Source of the DNA: Pedobacter gandavensis
GTDB lineage: Bacteria; Bacteroidota; Bacteroidia; Sphingobacteriales; Sphingobacteriaceae
DNA length: 64,000 bases
Direction of reading: 5' to 3'
NCBI RefSeq assembly: GCF_014172405.1
Contig: NZ_WNXC01000001.1
Coordinates: 1,364,001-1,428,000, forward strand
Made by a program: the position numbers and the translations under genes. Positions 46,597-56,727 of the stretch are shown piece by piece. Each line of letters begins with the position of its first letter. Within the stretch, counting starts at the first letter, position 1. The notes beneath the pieces are model-generated. The model worked only from the letters and a program-made list of their open reading frames with translations, was not told the origin of the DNA and did no database searches.

Positions 46597-49500
46597 ATGT
46601 CTCAACATATACTAACACCAGTCGACTTTGACCCTTTTGAAGAAACAAAAGAGATTGAAAAGATTGTATTCACGAATGAACCACAGAAAGAAATCTGGCT
46701 GTCTTGCATGATAGGTGGATTGGCCGCCAACCTGGCCTACAATGAATCTGTTTCTTTGGAACTTAAAGGTGAAATTCAGTTTGCTCATTTTGCAACTGCT
46801 TTACTGGACGTACTGGACAGACACGAAGCGCTACGTGCTACAGTGAGTCCGAATGGAGAAAGCCTGATCATTTATAATGAACAAGATATTGCACTTGATT
46901 TTCAGGATATTTCCAGGGAAATTGATCAGAAAGCCATGTTGAATGCATTTATTAAACAGGAAATGCAATCTCCTTTTGACTTACAGGAAGGCCCTTTAAT
47001 GCGTTTATTTTTACATAAACTTTCTGAAACACACTACTTCTTTACCATTGTTAAGCACCATATTATCAGCGACGGATGGTCTACGGGAGTATTCCTGGAA
47101 GACTTATGTACAATTTACAATGCCAATGTGCAAGGGAAACCGATTAGCCTAAGTCCTGCTCCACAGATCAGTGATTATGCCCATGATATGATGGTTTTTG
47201 AGCAGAGTCCGGAGTACCGGAAAACGCTCGATTACTGGCTGGATATGTACAAAGATCATGTGCCGGTACTGAATCTTCCAACAGATTTCCCAAGGCCAGC
47301 ATTAAGAACCTATGAGGCATCCCGCTTTGATTTGCATCTTTCGACGGAAATCGTGACACAGTTAAAAAAGACAGGGGCCAGCTCCGGAGCCAGCCTGGTG
47401 AATACTTTGCTGAGCGCATTTGAGGTATTCTTATACTTACAAACACATCAGGAAGAATTGGTGGTCGGACTTCCTGCAGCCGGACAAGCGGCAACGGAGA
47501 AATTCGGATTGATCGGTCACTGTGTAAATCTGCTTCCATTAAAAACTAAGATCGATCCGAACTTATCATTCAGTACGTATCTGAAACAACGAAAAAAAGC
47601 TTTCTTTGATGCATATGACCACCAGAAGTTCACTTTTGGGCAATTGGTGAAAGCACTGAACCTAAAAAGAGATCCTTCAAGAATACCATTGGTTCCTGTG
47701 GTTTTCAATATTGATATGGGTATGGACAATTCTGTCTCATTTGATGGCTTAGATTACGAACTGATTTCTAACCCCAGAGCCTACGAGACTTTTGAATTGT
47801 TTTTAAATGCCACCAGCTCTAAGCGCGGACTTACCTTAGAATGGACTTACAACACCCAGCTTTTCAGCGCTGCGACCATTGAAAAAATGGCCGGGGATTT
47901 TGAAAGTTTATTGAAAAGCATCATTGAAGATCCTACGAAAACCATCAGCGCCCATAGTGTGGCAAATTCGGAACCTTGGTTGGATCAGTTGAAAGCATGG
48001 AATCAAACCGCAGTAGATTTCGACAAAAACACCCCCTTAACGCAGCTCATTGAAGACGTTTCTTTAAAACAACCCAATCAAAAAGCGATTAGCTTTAGAA
48101 AGGAACAATTGACTTACCGGGAACTCAATTACCGTGTCAATCAGTTTGCTACTTATTTACAGGAAAAAGGGATCAAAACCGGAGATATTGTTGCCATTGC
48201 AACAGAGCGTTCCATAGAGATGGTGATTGGCTTATTGGGGATTCTTAAAGCTGGCGGGGTATACCTACCATTAGATCCAGATTTTCCGCATGACCGTATC
48301 GTATATATGTTGGCCGATTCCAAAGCGAAAATATTATTGGTTTCTAAAGCACATCAGGGCAAATATACTGGGGAAGCTGTTGAATTGGTGATCGAAGAAA
48401 TTTGGACTTTGCTGGATGACCGCCCGGCGAAAAGACCGGAAGTTGCTGTTTTAGGTAGCAACCTTGCCTATATATTATATACGTCAGGCTCAACTGGAAA
48501 ACCTAAAGGGGTTAAAATCACGCATGCCAACCTGCTAAATTTCTTGTTCAGCATGCAATCTAAGCCAGGCATTGATCCTTCGGATCGTTTATTGGCGATC
48601 ACCACAATTTCTTTTGACATTGCCGGACTGGAGTTATATTTACCACTCATTACCGGGGCAGAATTGGTTTTATGCGACACAGAAAACGCCAGAGACGGGC
48701 GTTTATTACTGGATCTGATCCAAGAACAACAGATCACCATCATGCAGGCTACCCCTTCTACCTGGAGAATGATGATAGAATCGGGATGGACCAATAACCT
48801 TTCCTTAAAGGTATTGTGTGGTGGCGAAAGCTTACCTAAAGATTTAGCTACAGCACTTTTACAGCGATGTTCCTCTTTATGGAATATGTATGGCCCTACA
48901 GAAACCACAATTTGGTCGACCATAAAAGAGGTTAAAAAAGAAGATGAACTGATTACTATTGGTAAGCCTATTTTTAATACCAGTATTTATCTGCTGAATG
49001 AGAACGGCCAGTTGGTTCCTCCGGGAAATATCGGGGAGATTGTAATTGGCGGGGAAGGATTGGCTGAAGGCTACCTAAATCAACCAGAACTGACCGCCGA
49101 AAAGTTCATAAAAGATACTTTTAGTGGTCTGGAAAATAGCAGGCTTTACAAAACCGGAGACTTGGGGAAATTCACCGAAGATGGGGAAATCATTTGTCTG
49201 GGCAGATCTGATCAACAAGTAAAAATCCGTGGTCATCGGATAGAACTTGGCGAAATTGAAAATTGTATTGCCGAATTGGAAGCGGTCAAGCAGGCAGTCG
49301 TTATAGCCACCGCAGACCAATCTACTGGGCAACGACTCGTTGCTTATGTGATTCCTGAAGACCTGGAACAAAAAAACACCACACCTTCCTGGAAAGACCG
49401 TTGGGACACCATTTATGATATGGCAGCACAATCTTCCTCAGGAAAAGAAGAGTCCGAGCAGAAGATTGATGGAATTTTATTAGAACAATGGAAAAATAGC

Positions 49501-51828
49501 GACAGCCTGGTAGAACAGGCAGCAGAGTGGCTGAAGGTTTCCGCGGAAAGGATTAAGGCGCTCCATGCACAAGATATTTTAGAAATTGGTAGTGGCGGTG
49601 GCCAGCTGATGTTTGAACTGGCTCCTTTTGCCAGCTCCTATCTGGCTACAGATTATGCAGAAACAGCGATTGAAAAACTACAGGAAAAGTTGGACACGCA
49701 TCCGGAGAAGTGGCAGCATGTAAAGACAAGTGCCAATGCTGCAGATGATTTTAGTAAAATTACCAATCCGGCGTTCGACTTGATACTGATCCACAGTGTG
49801 GCTCAGTATTTTCCCGATACTGCTTATTTCCTTAAAGTAATTGGTAATGCGGTGCAGCGATTGAAGAATGGTGGCTGCTTGTTTATCGGAGATATGCAAG
49901 GGAAGAATAGCTTAACCATGTACCATGCGATGGACTATTTGGCCAATGCAAAAGACAGCAGCACACTTCCTGATTTCCAGGAGGTAGTGAGTAACCGGGT
50001 AAGAATCGAAGATGAGTTTGTTGCTGATCCCACGTTTTTCTATTTGCTACCGAAGTTAATGCCAGAGATATCTGGTGTAGATGTACAGTTAAGAAGAGGA
50101 TCCTCATTAAATGAAACCACTAAATACCATTACGATGTTTGGATCTATGTCAATTCTGATCATAAATCTATAAAACCAGATATAACACTGGATTGGCAAC
50201 AACTCAAAAGTGTAGCTGCTGTAGCAGATTTGATCAAAAAAGAAGCGGCAAACTGTATTGCCATCAATGGCGTATTCAATTCCAGAACTGCCAGGGACTA
50301 TGCATTGTTGCAATGGATGAGTCATGCGGAACCAACGGCCTTGGTTGCGGATATTAAACAGCAATTGGCACATTTGGAAGATGGCGTTCATCCTGATCAA
50401 TTCTGGGACTTAGGGAAGGAAATGGGTTATCAAACACATATCCGTTGGGGCAATGATGGCACAGATGGCAATTATGACGTGATATTTATAAAAGATGGAA
50501 TCGCAAACGTGATACCGGAAGCCCCTTCTATAGGGGTTGATATGACAACGGCCAACCCATTAGACTTTGCTAAAACCCCAATTTCAACCAACGAGGTTTT
50601 TCTTTCTAAAAAAACGATAGCAGCCTGGAAAGAAGTTTTGAGCCATGCGCTTCCAGATTACATGGTGCCAGCTGATTTTATCGCTTTAAAAATGTTCCCG
50701 CTTACACCAAACCATAAAATTGATAAGAAAGCACTTCCTAAACCACAGCCAAAAGCTGAAAACCAATGGCAATCAAGGGAGCTTCCGCAAAATAAAGATG
50801 AGCAGCTAATCTTTGACATCTGGTCGGCGGTACTGGGTTTAGAATATATGGATACGACTGCCGACTTTTTTGAGCTTGGTGGCCACTCCCTACTTGCCGT
50901 AAAAGTAATGGCTGCTATTGAAAAAGAAACCGGAAAGAGACTGCCATTGGCCACTCTTTTTGAAAATGCCAACATTCAAAAGCTGGCAAAAAAACTGCGC
51001 CCTGATGAAGAAGAGGTAAAATGGGAAGCCTTGGTACCCATAAAAACCTCCGGATCAAAGCACCCATTATTTATGGTTCATGGTGGTGGGTTAAACGTAC
51101 TGGTTTTCCAATCCATTAGCAAATACCTGGATGAAGATCAACCACTTTATGGCTTGCAAGCTTTGGGTCTGAACCGAGAAACAGTACTTTATAATAGTAT
51201 TGAAGAGATTGCTGCGGTATATGTTTCAGAAATCATGAAAGTTCATCCAAATGGGCCGTACTATTTATCAGGCTATTCGCTGGGTGGTTTCATTGTTTAT
51301 GAGATGGCCAAACAGCTGACAAAAATGGGCAAAGAGGTTAAGTTTTTAGGAATTCTAGATACTTATGCAGGAGATGTGGGGAGCTCGGTTCCTGAATCTG
51401 TAAAAGTGCTGAATAAGATTAAAAGGCAATTTTATAAAGTTCCATTTATCATTGGCTCATTATTCCGTCACCCTGGAGAAACCATACATTATCAACGACA
51501 AATCATCAAGCGCCGCATGGATCAGACTTTGACACCTCAAGGCCAGGAATACACCATGCATTTCAGTCCTTATGAAAAGGAGATTTATAAAAGTTACGAC
51601 CAGGCACACAATCATTACACCATGGTTCCGGAAGACCTAAAAATCAGCCTGTTTACCGTAAAGAAAAGGTTGTATTATCTGGATGACAACCATTCTCTTG
51701 GCTGGGCAAAATATGCAAACAAAGGCATAGAACGTCATCATGTACCTGGCGATCATGAGACTTTCTTATACCCTCCAAATAATGAAGAATTTGCGCGGAT
51801 TTTACAGGCTGCTTTAAACAATATCTAA
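46597..51828 (+). CDS. NRPS: C-A(N-methyltransferase)-PCP-TE
   Basis: 1743 aa. C domain with H154-H155...D159-G160 (HHIISDG). The A domain (about 470-890 plus 1345-1380) carries a SAM methyltransferase inserted after A8 (IRGHRIELGEIE), with motif DILEIGSGGGQ at 993 and the N-MT-type ending RIEDEFVADPTFF...LRRG. The hand-read code D-I-L-Q-L-G-M-I-W-K matches glycine codes. PCP Ser1431 (FFELGGHSL). The type I TE has S1561 (GYSLGG), D1588 and H1720 (GDHET). It should condense the upstream acyl chain with N-methylglycine and release it by hydrolysis or cyclisation. Confidence 0.95.
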   Translation: MSQHILTPVDFDPFEETKEIEKIVFTNEPQKEIWLSCMIGGLAANLAYNESVSLELKGEIQFAHFATALLDVLDRHEALRATVSPNGESLIIYNEQDIALDFQDISREIDQKAMLNAFIKQEMQSPFDLQEGPLMRLFLHKLSETHYFFTIVKHHIISDGWSTGVFLEDLCTIYNANVQGKPISLSPAPQISDYAHDMMVFEQSPEYRKTLDYWLDMYKDHVPVLNLPTDFPRPALRTYEASRFDLHLSTEIVTQLKKTGASSGASLVNTLLSAFEVFLYLQTHQEELVVGLPAAGQAATEKFGLIGHCVNLLPLKTKIDPNLSFSTYLKQRKKAFFDAYDHQKFTFGQLVKALNLKRDPSRIPLVPVVFNIDMGMDNSVSFDGLDYELISNPRAYETFELFLNATSSKRGLTLEWTYNTQLFSAATIEKMAGDFESLLKSIIEDPTKTISAHSVANSEPWLDQLKAWNQTAVDFDKNTPLTQLIEDVSLKQPNQKAISFRKEQLTYRELNYRVNQFATYLQEKGIKTGDIVAIATERSIEMVIGLLGILKAGGVYLPLDPDFPHDRIVYMLADSKAKILLVSKAHQGKYTGEAVELVIEEIWTLLDDRPAKRPEVAVLGSNLAYILYTSGSTGKPKGVKITHANLLNFLFSMQSKPGIDPSDRLLAITTISFDIAGLELYLPLITGAELVLCDTENARDGRLLLDLIQEQQITIMQATPSTWRMMIESGWTNNLSLKVLCGGESLPKDLATALLQRCSSLWNMYGPTETTIWSTIKEVKKEDELITIGKPIFNTSIYLLNENGQLVPPGNIGEIVIGGEGLAEGYLNQPELTAEKFIKDTFSGLENSRLYKTGDLGKFTEDGEIICLGRSDQQVKIRGHRIELGEIENCIAELEAVKQAVVIATADQSTGQRLVAYVIPEDLEQKNTTPSWKDRWDTIYDMAAQSSSGKEESEQKIDGILLEQWKNSDSLVEQAAEWLKVSAERIKALHAQDILEIGSGGGQLMFELAPFASSYLATDYAETAIEKLQEKLDTHPEKWQHVKTSANAADDFSKITNPAFDLILIHSVAQYFPDTAYFLKVIGNAVQRLKNGGCLFIGDMQGKNSLTMYHAMDYLANAKDSSTLPDFQEVVSNRVRIEDEFVADPTFFYLLPKLMPEISGVDVQLRRGSSLNETTKYHYDVWIYVNSDHKSIKPDITLDWQQLKSVAAVADLIKKEAANCIAINGVFNSRTARDYALLQWMSHAEPTALVADIKQQLAHLEDGVHPDQFWDLGKEMGYQTHIRWGNDGTDGNYDVIFIKDGIANVIPEAPSIGVDMTTANPLDFAKTPISTNEVFLSKKTIAAWKEVLSHALPDYMVPADFIALKMFPLTPNHKIDKKALPKPQPKAENQWQSRELPQNKDEQLIFDIWSAVLGLEYMDTTADFFELGGHSLLAVKVMAAIEKETGKRLPLATLFENANIQKLAKKLRPDEEEVKWEALVPIKTSGSKHPLFMVHGGGLNVLVFQSISKYLDEDQPLYGLQALGLNRETVLYNSIEEIAAVYVSEIMKVHPNGPYYLSGYSLGGFIVYEMAKQLTKMGKEVKFLGILDTYAGDVGSSVPESVKVLNKIKRQFYKVPFIIGSLFRHPGETIHYQRQIIKRRMDQTLTPQGQEYTMHFSPYEKEIYKSYDQAHNHYTMVPEDLKISLFTVKKRLYYLDDNHSLGWAKYANKGIERHHVPGDHETFLYPPNNEEFARILQAALNNI

Positions 51829-52550
51829 TGGAACCAACCGCTGATAATTTGATGATTGGCCAGATCAACTGGCTTCTTTATGATGGACAAGACCTCTCTA
51901 TAAAGGATTTTGTCCACGTTTTTAAAATTAAAGCGAGTGACTATTTTAAAAAGATAAACCCCAATGGAATATTATCTGCAGAAGAATTGGCTAAAGCAAG
52001 TAGATTTCTACACCAACAAAGCAGAGAGAATTATACGGTCCGCAAATATTTTCTGAGAAAACTCCTTGCCCATTTCCTGGGTAGTCCAGCTGAAGGCCTT
52101 GTTTTTCAATTGAAAGACAATAAGAAGCCCGCAATTGACGGACTATCCTTCAACGTCAGCCATTCTAAAGACCTGATCACCATCGCCATCAGCGAAAGTC
52201 CCATTGGTGTGGACATCGAGTATGTGGATCCATATTTTCAATATCAAGAGGTGGTTGATCTTTGCTTTAGTACAGAAGAAAAAGCGATGCTGGGGAATTC
52301 AGCCCTCCCTATCCTTACGTTTTACCTGCTTTGGACCAGAAAAGAAGCGATCGTTAAATCTACCGGAGAGGGAATTGTAGAACAACTTCAAGAGGTCCCT
52401 TGCAAGGATATTCGGGTATTTAGAAATGGCTTGGACTATGACATCGCTAGTTTTTTTGCGACGGAGACTCATTTACTCAGCACGGCTACTCCAACTGACA
52501 GTAAGCCTGTTAAATTCTGGGAATTGAGTAATGGCCTTAATTTCTTTTAG
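51828..52550 (+). CDS. Sfp-type 4'-phosphopantetheinyl transferase
   Basis: A 240-aa PPTase. The hallmark motifs are FNVSHSKDL (108-116), GVDIEYVD with Mg ligands D129 and E131, and LLWTRKEAIVKSTGEGI (168-184). It attaches the phosphopantetheine arm to the PCP and ACP serines of the two synthases. Its ATG shares a base with the NRPS stop codon, so it is translationally coupled. A hairpin terminator closes the unit. Confidence 0.95.
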   Translation: MEPTADNLMIGQINWLLYDGQDLSIKDFVHVFKIKASDYFKKINPNGILSAEELAKASRFLHQQSRENYTVRKYFLRKLLAHFLGSPAEGLVFQLKDNKKPAIDGLSFNVSHSKDLITIAISESPIGVDIEYVDPYFQYQEVVDLCFSTEEKAMLGNSALPILTFYLLWTRKEAIVKSTGEGIVEQLQEVPCKDIRVFRNGLDYDIASFFATETHLLSTATPTDSKPVKFWELSNGLNFF

Positions 52551-52556
52551 CCATTC

Positions 52557-52604
52557 ATAATCCAGCAATTGCTTCTTTAGGATCAATTGCTGGATTATAG
52601 TTTT
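52557..52604 (+). terminator. Terminator ending the PKS-NRPS unit
   Basis: A perfect stem of about 15 bp (AATCCAGCAATTG / CAATTGCTGGATT) with a 12-nt loop and a short T-tract AGTTTT. It separates the PPTase gene from the convergent glycosyltransferase genes. Confidence 0.8.
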
Positions 52605-52607
52605 CCA

Positions 52608-53774
52608 TTATTTTCTTTTAGACTTTTCCCAAGCCGCACTTTGGTTCTTCTTATAGTACCTGATGATGCCAGCGATCACGGCATAGTTCATCACGCAGAA
52701 ATAATAAGGAATAAATAAGGCTTTGATTCTGATGTTTCTATTTTCAAAATAGAGTCCGATGAGACTCAACAAGTAAAAGAATACCTGCAGTCCAAATAGC
52801 ACCTGATAAAACAAATCGCCCGTTTTAAATGCAATGATTCCGTTTAAAACAAAGGCAAGGATTAACAGAAATGGCGTGATGGTCCATCTCAGTACCCTAT
52901 GGCTAATGTATTGAAAAGTAAATATGGGATTGTGAAAAGGATTTGCCGCTTTTTTCAACCTTAAGATAGATTGTATTCCTCCTGCGGCGATTCTTATTTT
53001 GCGTTTCAATTCTTCTTTCACATCTGCAGAAGCAGTTTCCATAGCATAGGCATTGGGTTCATAGGCAATGATGTATCCCTTTTCAGCAATGCGCATGGCG
53101 ATCATATGATCATCGATAATCGTATCCGATTCTACAGGCTGGTACAATGCGGTTCGAATGCTAAACAGCTCTCCCGCTGCACCAACTCCTGAATACAAGT
53201 TATAATCCCATTTTTTCAATAGAGATTCATACTTCCAGTAAAACCCTTCTCCAGCAGAACTGGCATCGGCTGTTTCTGGTACCAGTATTCTCTTTTCTCC
53301 AGCTACTGCCCCTACTTTCGGATTCTGATAGTGTTTAACCAGTTCTACAATAGCGTCCTTATTTAAAAAGGTATTGGCATCGGTAAACACGGTAACTTCC
53401 CCAGTAATAAATGGGATTGCCCGTTTAATTGCTGCCATTTTCCCCTCCCTTGCATCGATATGCAGTAAGGTAATTTCCGAATATTTCCGCACCTGATCAG
53501 GAGTACTATCTGAAGAACCATCAGTGGTAAAAATGAATTGGATTTTATCTTTAGGATAGTTTAAAGCGAGGGTATTTTTGATTTTCTCTTCAATCAGCTC
53601 GGCTTCATTATAGGCCGCTACCAACAAGGTTACGGTAGGCAAATCCTTCCCTTTTTCAAAAGAAAAGGGTTTCACAAAGAGGTTTTTGAGCTTCAGCAAC
53701 AGGTAAAGGACAAAGCCATAACCAACAAACGTATATACGATCAGAAAAATGCTGATCCAGAAAAGTATGATCAT
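52608..53774 (-). CDS. Membrane GT2 glycosyltransferase
   Basis: A 388-aa GT2 enzyme with an N-terminal membrane helix, cytosolic GT-A domain (VAAYNEAELIEEKI, FTTDGSSDSTP, VFTDANTF, IIDDHMIAMR, KRKIRIAAGG) and three or four C-terminal membrane helices, as in processive or polysaccharide-type GT2 proteins. Likely builds a surface polysaccharide; sugar unknown. It follows the next GT gene after 5 nt. Confidence 0.9.
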   Translation of the reverse strand: MIILFWISIFLIVYTFVGYGFVLYLLLKLKNLFVKPFSFEKGKDLPTVTLLVAAYNEAELIEEKIKNTLALNYPKDKIQFIFTTDGSSDSTPDQVRKYSEITLLHIDAREGKMAAIKRAIPFITGEVTVFTDANTFLNKDAIVELVKHYQNPKVGAVAGEKRILVPETADASSAGEGFYWKYESLLKKWDYNLYSGVGAAGELFSIRTALYQPVESDTIIDDHMIAMRIAEKGYIIAYEPNAYAMETASADVKEELKRKIRIAAGGIQSILRLKKAANPFHNPIFTFQYISHRVLRWTITPFLLILAFVLNGIIAFKTGDLFYQVLFGLQVFFYLLSLIGLYFENRNIRIKALFIPYYFCVMNYAVIAGIIRYYKKNQSAAWEKSKRK

Positions 53775-53779
53775 TAATA

Positions 53780-54691
53780 TTAAATTTTAAAGCCTAAGTT
53801 ATTGCTGGTTTTGGAATGGGTAAAGTTCCAGAATAACCCTTTAAACACCCATTTTATCAAATCCTTTCTTCCCTTTTTAAGGTAGATAAATATTTGTTTC
53901 GGACAAGCAATTCCGATGTAAAAGCAAGTAAAAAGAAGGGTATTGAAAAGGCCGGTATTCCTACGGATGAAAAGTAATCTATTTCTGGTCATGAAATAGG
54001 TTTTGATAGCACTTTCTTTTCCGACACTCATCGACTCTTTATGGTAGACCTTTGTTTGCCCGGTAAACCAGATTTTCTTTCCTGCGCGTTTGAATTGTTC
54101 GCACCAGTCTAACTCTTCATAATATAAGAAATAGTTTTCTGCCATCAGGCCTACCTGATCCAGATCTGCCCTCCTGCACATCATGGCTGCCCCATGGCAA
54201 AAAGCGGTTTCCCGACTATCATGATCATATTGGCCAGTATTATGTTCCATATTACCGATCCCTTTATTCCTCGCAGTGAGGTAATTCATCTCCGAAAATC
54301 CCGCATACTGTATCGTATCTGGTTGATCATAGTATAATAATAATGGAGAAATAATCCCGATTTCCCGGTTTTCCTCCATGGCTTCAGTTAATGTTGAAAT
54401 GAGGTTGGCACTGATTTCAGTATCGTTATTCAATAAGAGTAAAAACTCGCCTGTAGCTATTTTAATGCCTATATTGTTTCCTCCGGCGAAGCCTAAATTC
54501 TGTGCTGAACGCAGGTATTTTAAGCCCGGATAAGCAGCCATAAATTCAGCTTCATGGTCTTCTCTGCTCCCATTGTCTACTAAAATCAGCTCTACTGGTA
54601 TTCCTGTGGTATTATTCTTGACTGAATGTAGGAACGCTATGGTAACCTCGGGTTGGTTAAAATTAACGGAAATTATAGAGGTCAGTTTCAT
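53780..54691 (-). CDS. GT2 glycosyltransferase (rhamnosyltransferase-like)
   Basis: A 303-aa GT2 protein: IISVNFNQPEVTIAFLHSVK, LILVDNGSRED, NLGFAGGNNIGI, LLLNNDTEI, and YYEELDWCEQFKRAG, the pattern of WbbL-like rhamnosyltransferases. Soluble or peripheral. Upstream member of a two-gene unit with the membrane GT2. Confidence 0.9.
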   Translation of the reverse strand: MKLTSIISVNFNQPEVTIAFLHSVKNNTTGIPVELILVDNGSREDHEAEFMAAYPGLKYLRSAQNLGFAGGNNIGIKIATGEFLLLLNNDTEISANLISTLTEAMEENREIGIISPLLLYYDQPDTIQYAGFSEMNYLTARNKGIGNMEHNTGQYDHDSRETAFCHGAAMMCRRADLDQVGLMAENYFLYYEELDWCEQFKRAGKKIWFTGQTKVYHKESMSVGKESAIKTYFMTRNRLLFIRRNTGLFNTLLFTCFYIGIACPKQIFIYLKKGRKDLIKWVFKGLFWNFTHSKTSNNLGFKI

Positions 54692-54838
54692 CTGCTGTAA
54701 AAGTAGGTTTTTGATTGATCATTTTTTAGCGATTTAATTTGCAAAGAAGCTATAAATATGCCAGATTTAAAAAATCATTCCGAGATCATAAATGTAGAAA
54801 TTTGATAGTAATATTTTGAACGCTTTTATCAGCAAGGA

Positions 54839-55363
54839 ATGAAAAACAGGCTTGACGTACGTTTTATATCTAAGGCATTAAGATGCCTGTTGATTGCGTT
54901 GTTTGCTTTTATGAGCTATCATGTCCTTCCAACCAGGTTTCAAAAAGAGCTGAAATCAAGAGAATACCTACAGCCCATCACTTCTAGCATAGACCAGTCT
55001 TTTACTCATCACCACAAATTAGCTCCGGGAATACATTTAATACGAGCGCATACCTTGGTCTATGAATACGCAAACCCTGAAGTCCCTAAACGGATTTTTA
55101 AATATAAACTACCAACTCAAACGCTAAAGATACTTTATAAAAAAAACCGGGTTGCGATTCTATACAGTAAACCCATCTACCAAAATAGAAAACAAGTTGA
55201 TGGAGAAAGCACAAATAAGAACTTTGAGGCTAGCTCCGGGAGAAAGATATGGCAATTGCTCAGACAAAATGAGACTTACCTTCCCCCTTTCTTCTGCTAC
55301 CGCATGCAGCGTGGTGATATTAGTTTTTCCGATGACCCTTTACCCGAAGGAGTAGTATCTTAG
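54839..55363 (+). CDS. Hypothetical protein with N-terminal membrane helix
   Basis: A 174-aa frame with a basic start and one hydrophobic stretch (ALRCLLIALFAFMSY). No recognised domain, and the composition after the helix is ordinary. It could be a real orphan or a chance frame; only its length and the ATG support it. Confidence 0.35.
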   Translation: MKNRLDVRFISKALRCLLIALFAFMSYHVLPTRFQKELKSREYLQPITSSIDQSFTHHHKLAPGIHLIRAHTLVYEYANPEVPKRIFKYKLPTQTLKILYKKNRVAILYSKPIYQNRKQVDGESTNKNFEASSGRKIWQLLRQNETYLPPFFCYRMQRGDISFSDDPLPEGVVS

Positions 55364-55511
55364 CCTAAGAATACAAAAGTATTCAACTACTTACGCTAAG
55401 AAGAGACTATCTTCAGATAGTAAAATTGATAATTTCTTAGACACCATAACAAAACGTTGTAGAAATTATAAACATTGGCATTATATTTTCAAGCAATTTA
55501 TTAAATTAAAC

Positions 55512-56372
55512 ATGCGTATCGCTCATCTGATATTAACTTATACCAATCCTCAACAGACTGAAAGAATGATCAGGAACATGTATCATCCTGATTTTGATTT
55601 TTACATTCATGTAGATAAAAAATTTGATGTCAACCCTCATTTATTCCTCAAGTCATTACCTAATGTTTATTTCATAAATAATCGAGTAGATGTAAAATGG
55701 GCTGGTTTTAGTACCGTTATTGCTACTTTCGAATGTATCAAAGAAATTGTGGGTACGGGAATCAAATATGACTTTATTAACTTCCTAAGTGGACAGGATT
55801 ATCCACTTAAATCACCAAACTATATTCATGATTTTTTCAAGAAGAATATTGGCAAAGAATTCTTAAGTTACAGGGACATTAAAAACGACTGGAAAGAGGG
55901 TTTAATTAGGATGGAGAAGTATTTCCTGTCTGGTTATAATTTCCCAGGTAAACATAGATTAGAAAAGGTGATTAATAAAGTACTTCCACGTAGGAAATTG
56001 CCACAAAAACTTCACCCTTATGGAAAATCAATGTTCTGGATGCTCAGCCCGGAAGTAGCCATGTATGTGGTAACCAGAGTAGAAAAAGACAACGAATTGA
56101 AGCAATTCTTTTCTTTCTGCTGGGCGAGTGATGAATTTGTTTTTCAAACCATGATTCTGAACTCAAAATATAAAGATAAAGTAGTAAATAATAATTATAG
56201 ATATATTGATTGGTCTGCCGGAGGTGCTAATCCAAAAGTATTAGACGAAACTGATTTTGAACATTTAAAATCTACTAAGATGCTATTCGCGAGAAAATTT
56301 GACATGATCCACAAACCCGAGATTTTAGATTTAATTGACAACAACCTATTAAAAGATGGCACACATTATTAA
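55512..56372 (+). CDS. Core-2/I-branching-type glycosyltransferase (GT14-like)
   Basis: A 286-aa protein beginning MRIAHLILTYTNPQQTERMI. FDFYIHVDKK, FINNRVDVKWAGFSTVIAT, FINFLSGQDYPLKS, GKSMFWMLSPEVA and WASDEFVFQTMIL are typical of bacterial beta-1,6-N-acetylglucosaminyltransferase-family members. It likely adds a branch sugar to a surface glycan. Its end overlaps the next gene by 17 bp. Confidence 0.9.
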   Translation: MRIAHLILTYTNPQQTERMIRNMYHPDFDFYIHVDKKFDVNPHLFLKSLPNVYFINNRVDVKWAGFSTVIATFECIKEIVGTGIKYDFINFLSGQDYPLKSPNYIHDFFKKNIGKEFLSYRDIKNDWKEGLIRMEKYFLSGYNFPGKHRLEKVINKVLPRRKLPQKLHPYGKSMFWMLSPEVAMYVVTRVEKDNELKQFFSFCWASDEFVFQTMILNSKYKDKVVNNNYRYIDWSAGGANPKVLDETDFEHLKSTKMLFARKFDMIHKPEILDLIDNNLLKDGTHY

Positions 56373-56727
56373 CATTCAAACATTTAAAGATTCCAGAGGA
56401 GTTCTGACCGTATTAGACCAGGTCGTTCCATTTGAAATCAAGAGGCTTTTTTACATCTATTCTGTAGACAATACCGACAGAGGTGGCCACAGACATCACG
56501 AAACGCAACAGGCCGCCATTTGTATCAAAGGTTCCTGCAAAATCACCAACAATAACGGTACAAAAACTGAAATATTCGACTTAGATAGTCCTGAAAAGTG
56601 CCTATTTTTATTGCCGGAAGACTGGCACGTTATGCACGATTTTTCGTCAGATGCAATTTTACTAGTACTAGCTTCCACTGCATTTGATCCTAAAGACTAT
56701 ATTTATGAGCCGTATGATACCGTATGA
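56356..56727 (+). CDS. WxcM/FdtA-like cupin, dTDP-sugar 3,4-ketoisomerase
   Basis: A 123-aa single cupin: [45 protein letters not shown] and [14 protein letters not shown]. FdtA-type enzymes move the keto group of dTDP-4-keto-6-deoxyglucose from C4 to C3, preparing for transamination by the next gene. No rmlA or rmlB supplying dTDP-sugar is in the window. Overlaps both neighbours. Confidence 0.88.
   Translation: MAHIINIQTFKDSRGVLTVLDQVVPFEIKRLFYIYSVDNTDRGGHRHHETQQAAICIKGSCKITNNNGTKTEIFDLDSPEKCLFLLPEDWHVMHDFSSDAILLVLASTAFDPKDYIYEPYDTV

Larger units (their letters stand above)
39917..52550 (+). other. Hybrid PKS-NRPS biosynthetic gene cluster (two synthases plus PPTase)
   Basis: Three same-strand genes with gaps of 11 nt and a 1-base overlap, bounded by a hairpin upstream and a terminator downstream. 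The assembly line is A-PCP-KS-AT-ACP-AMT, then C-A(MT)-PCP-TE, with its own Sfp-type activating enzyme. No tailoring oxidase, regulator or transporter is within the unit. Confidence 0.9.
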
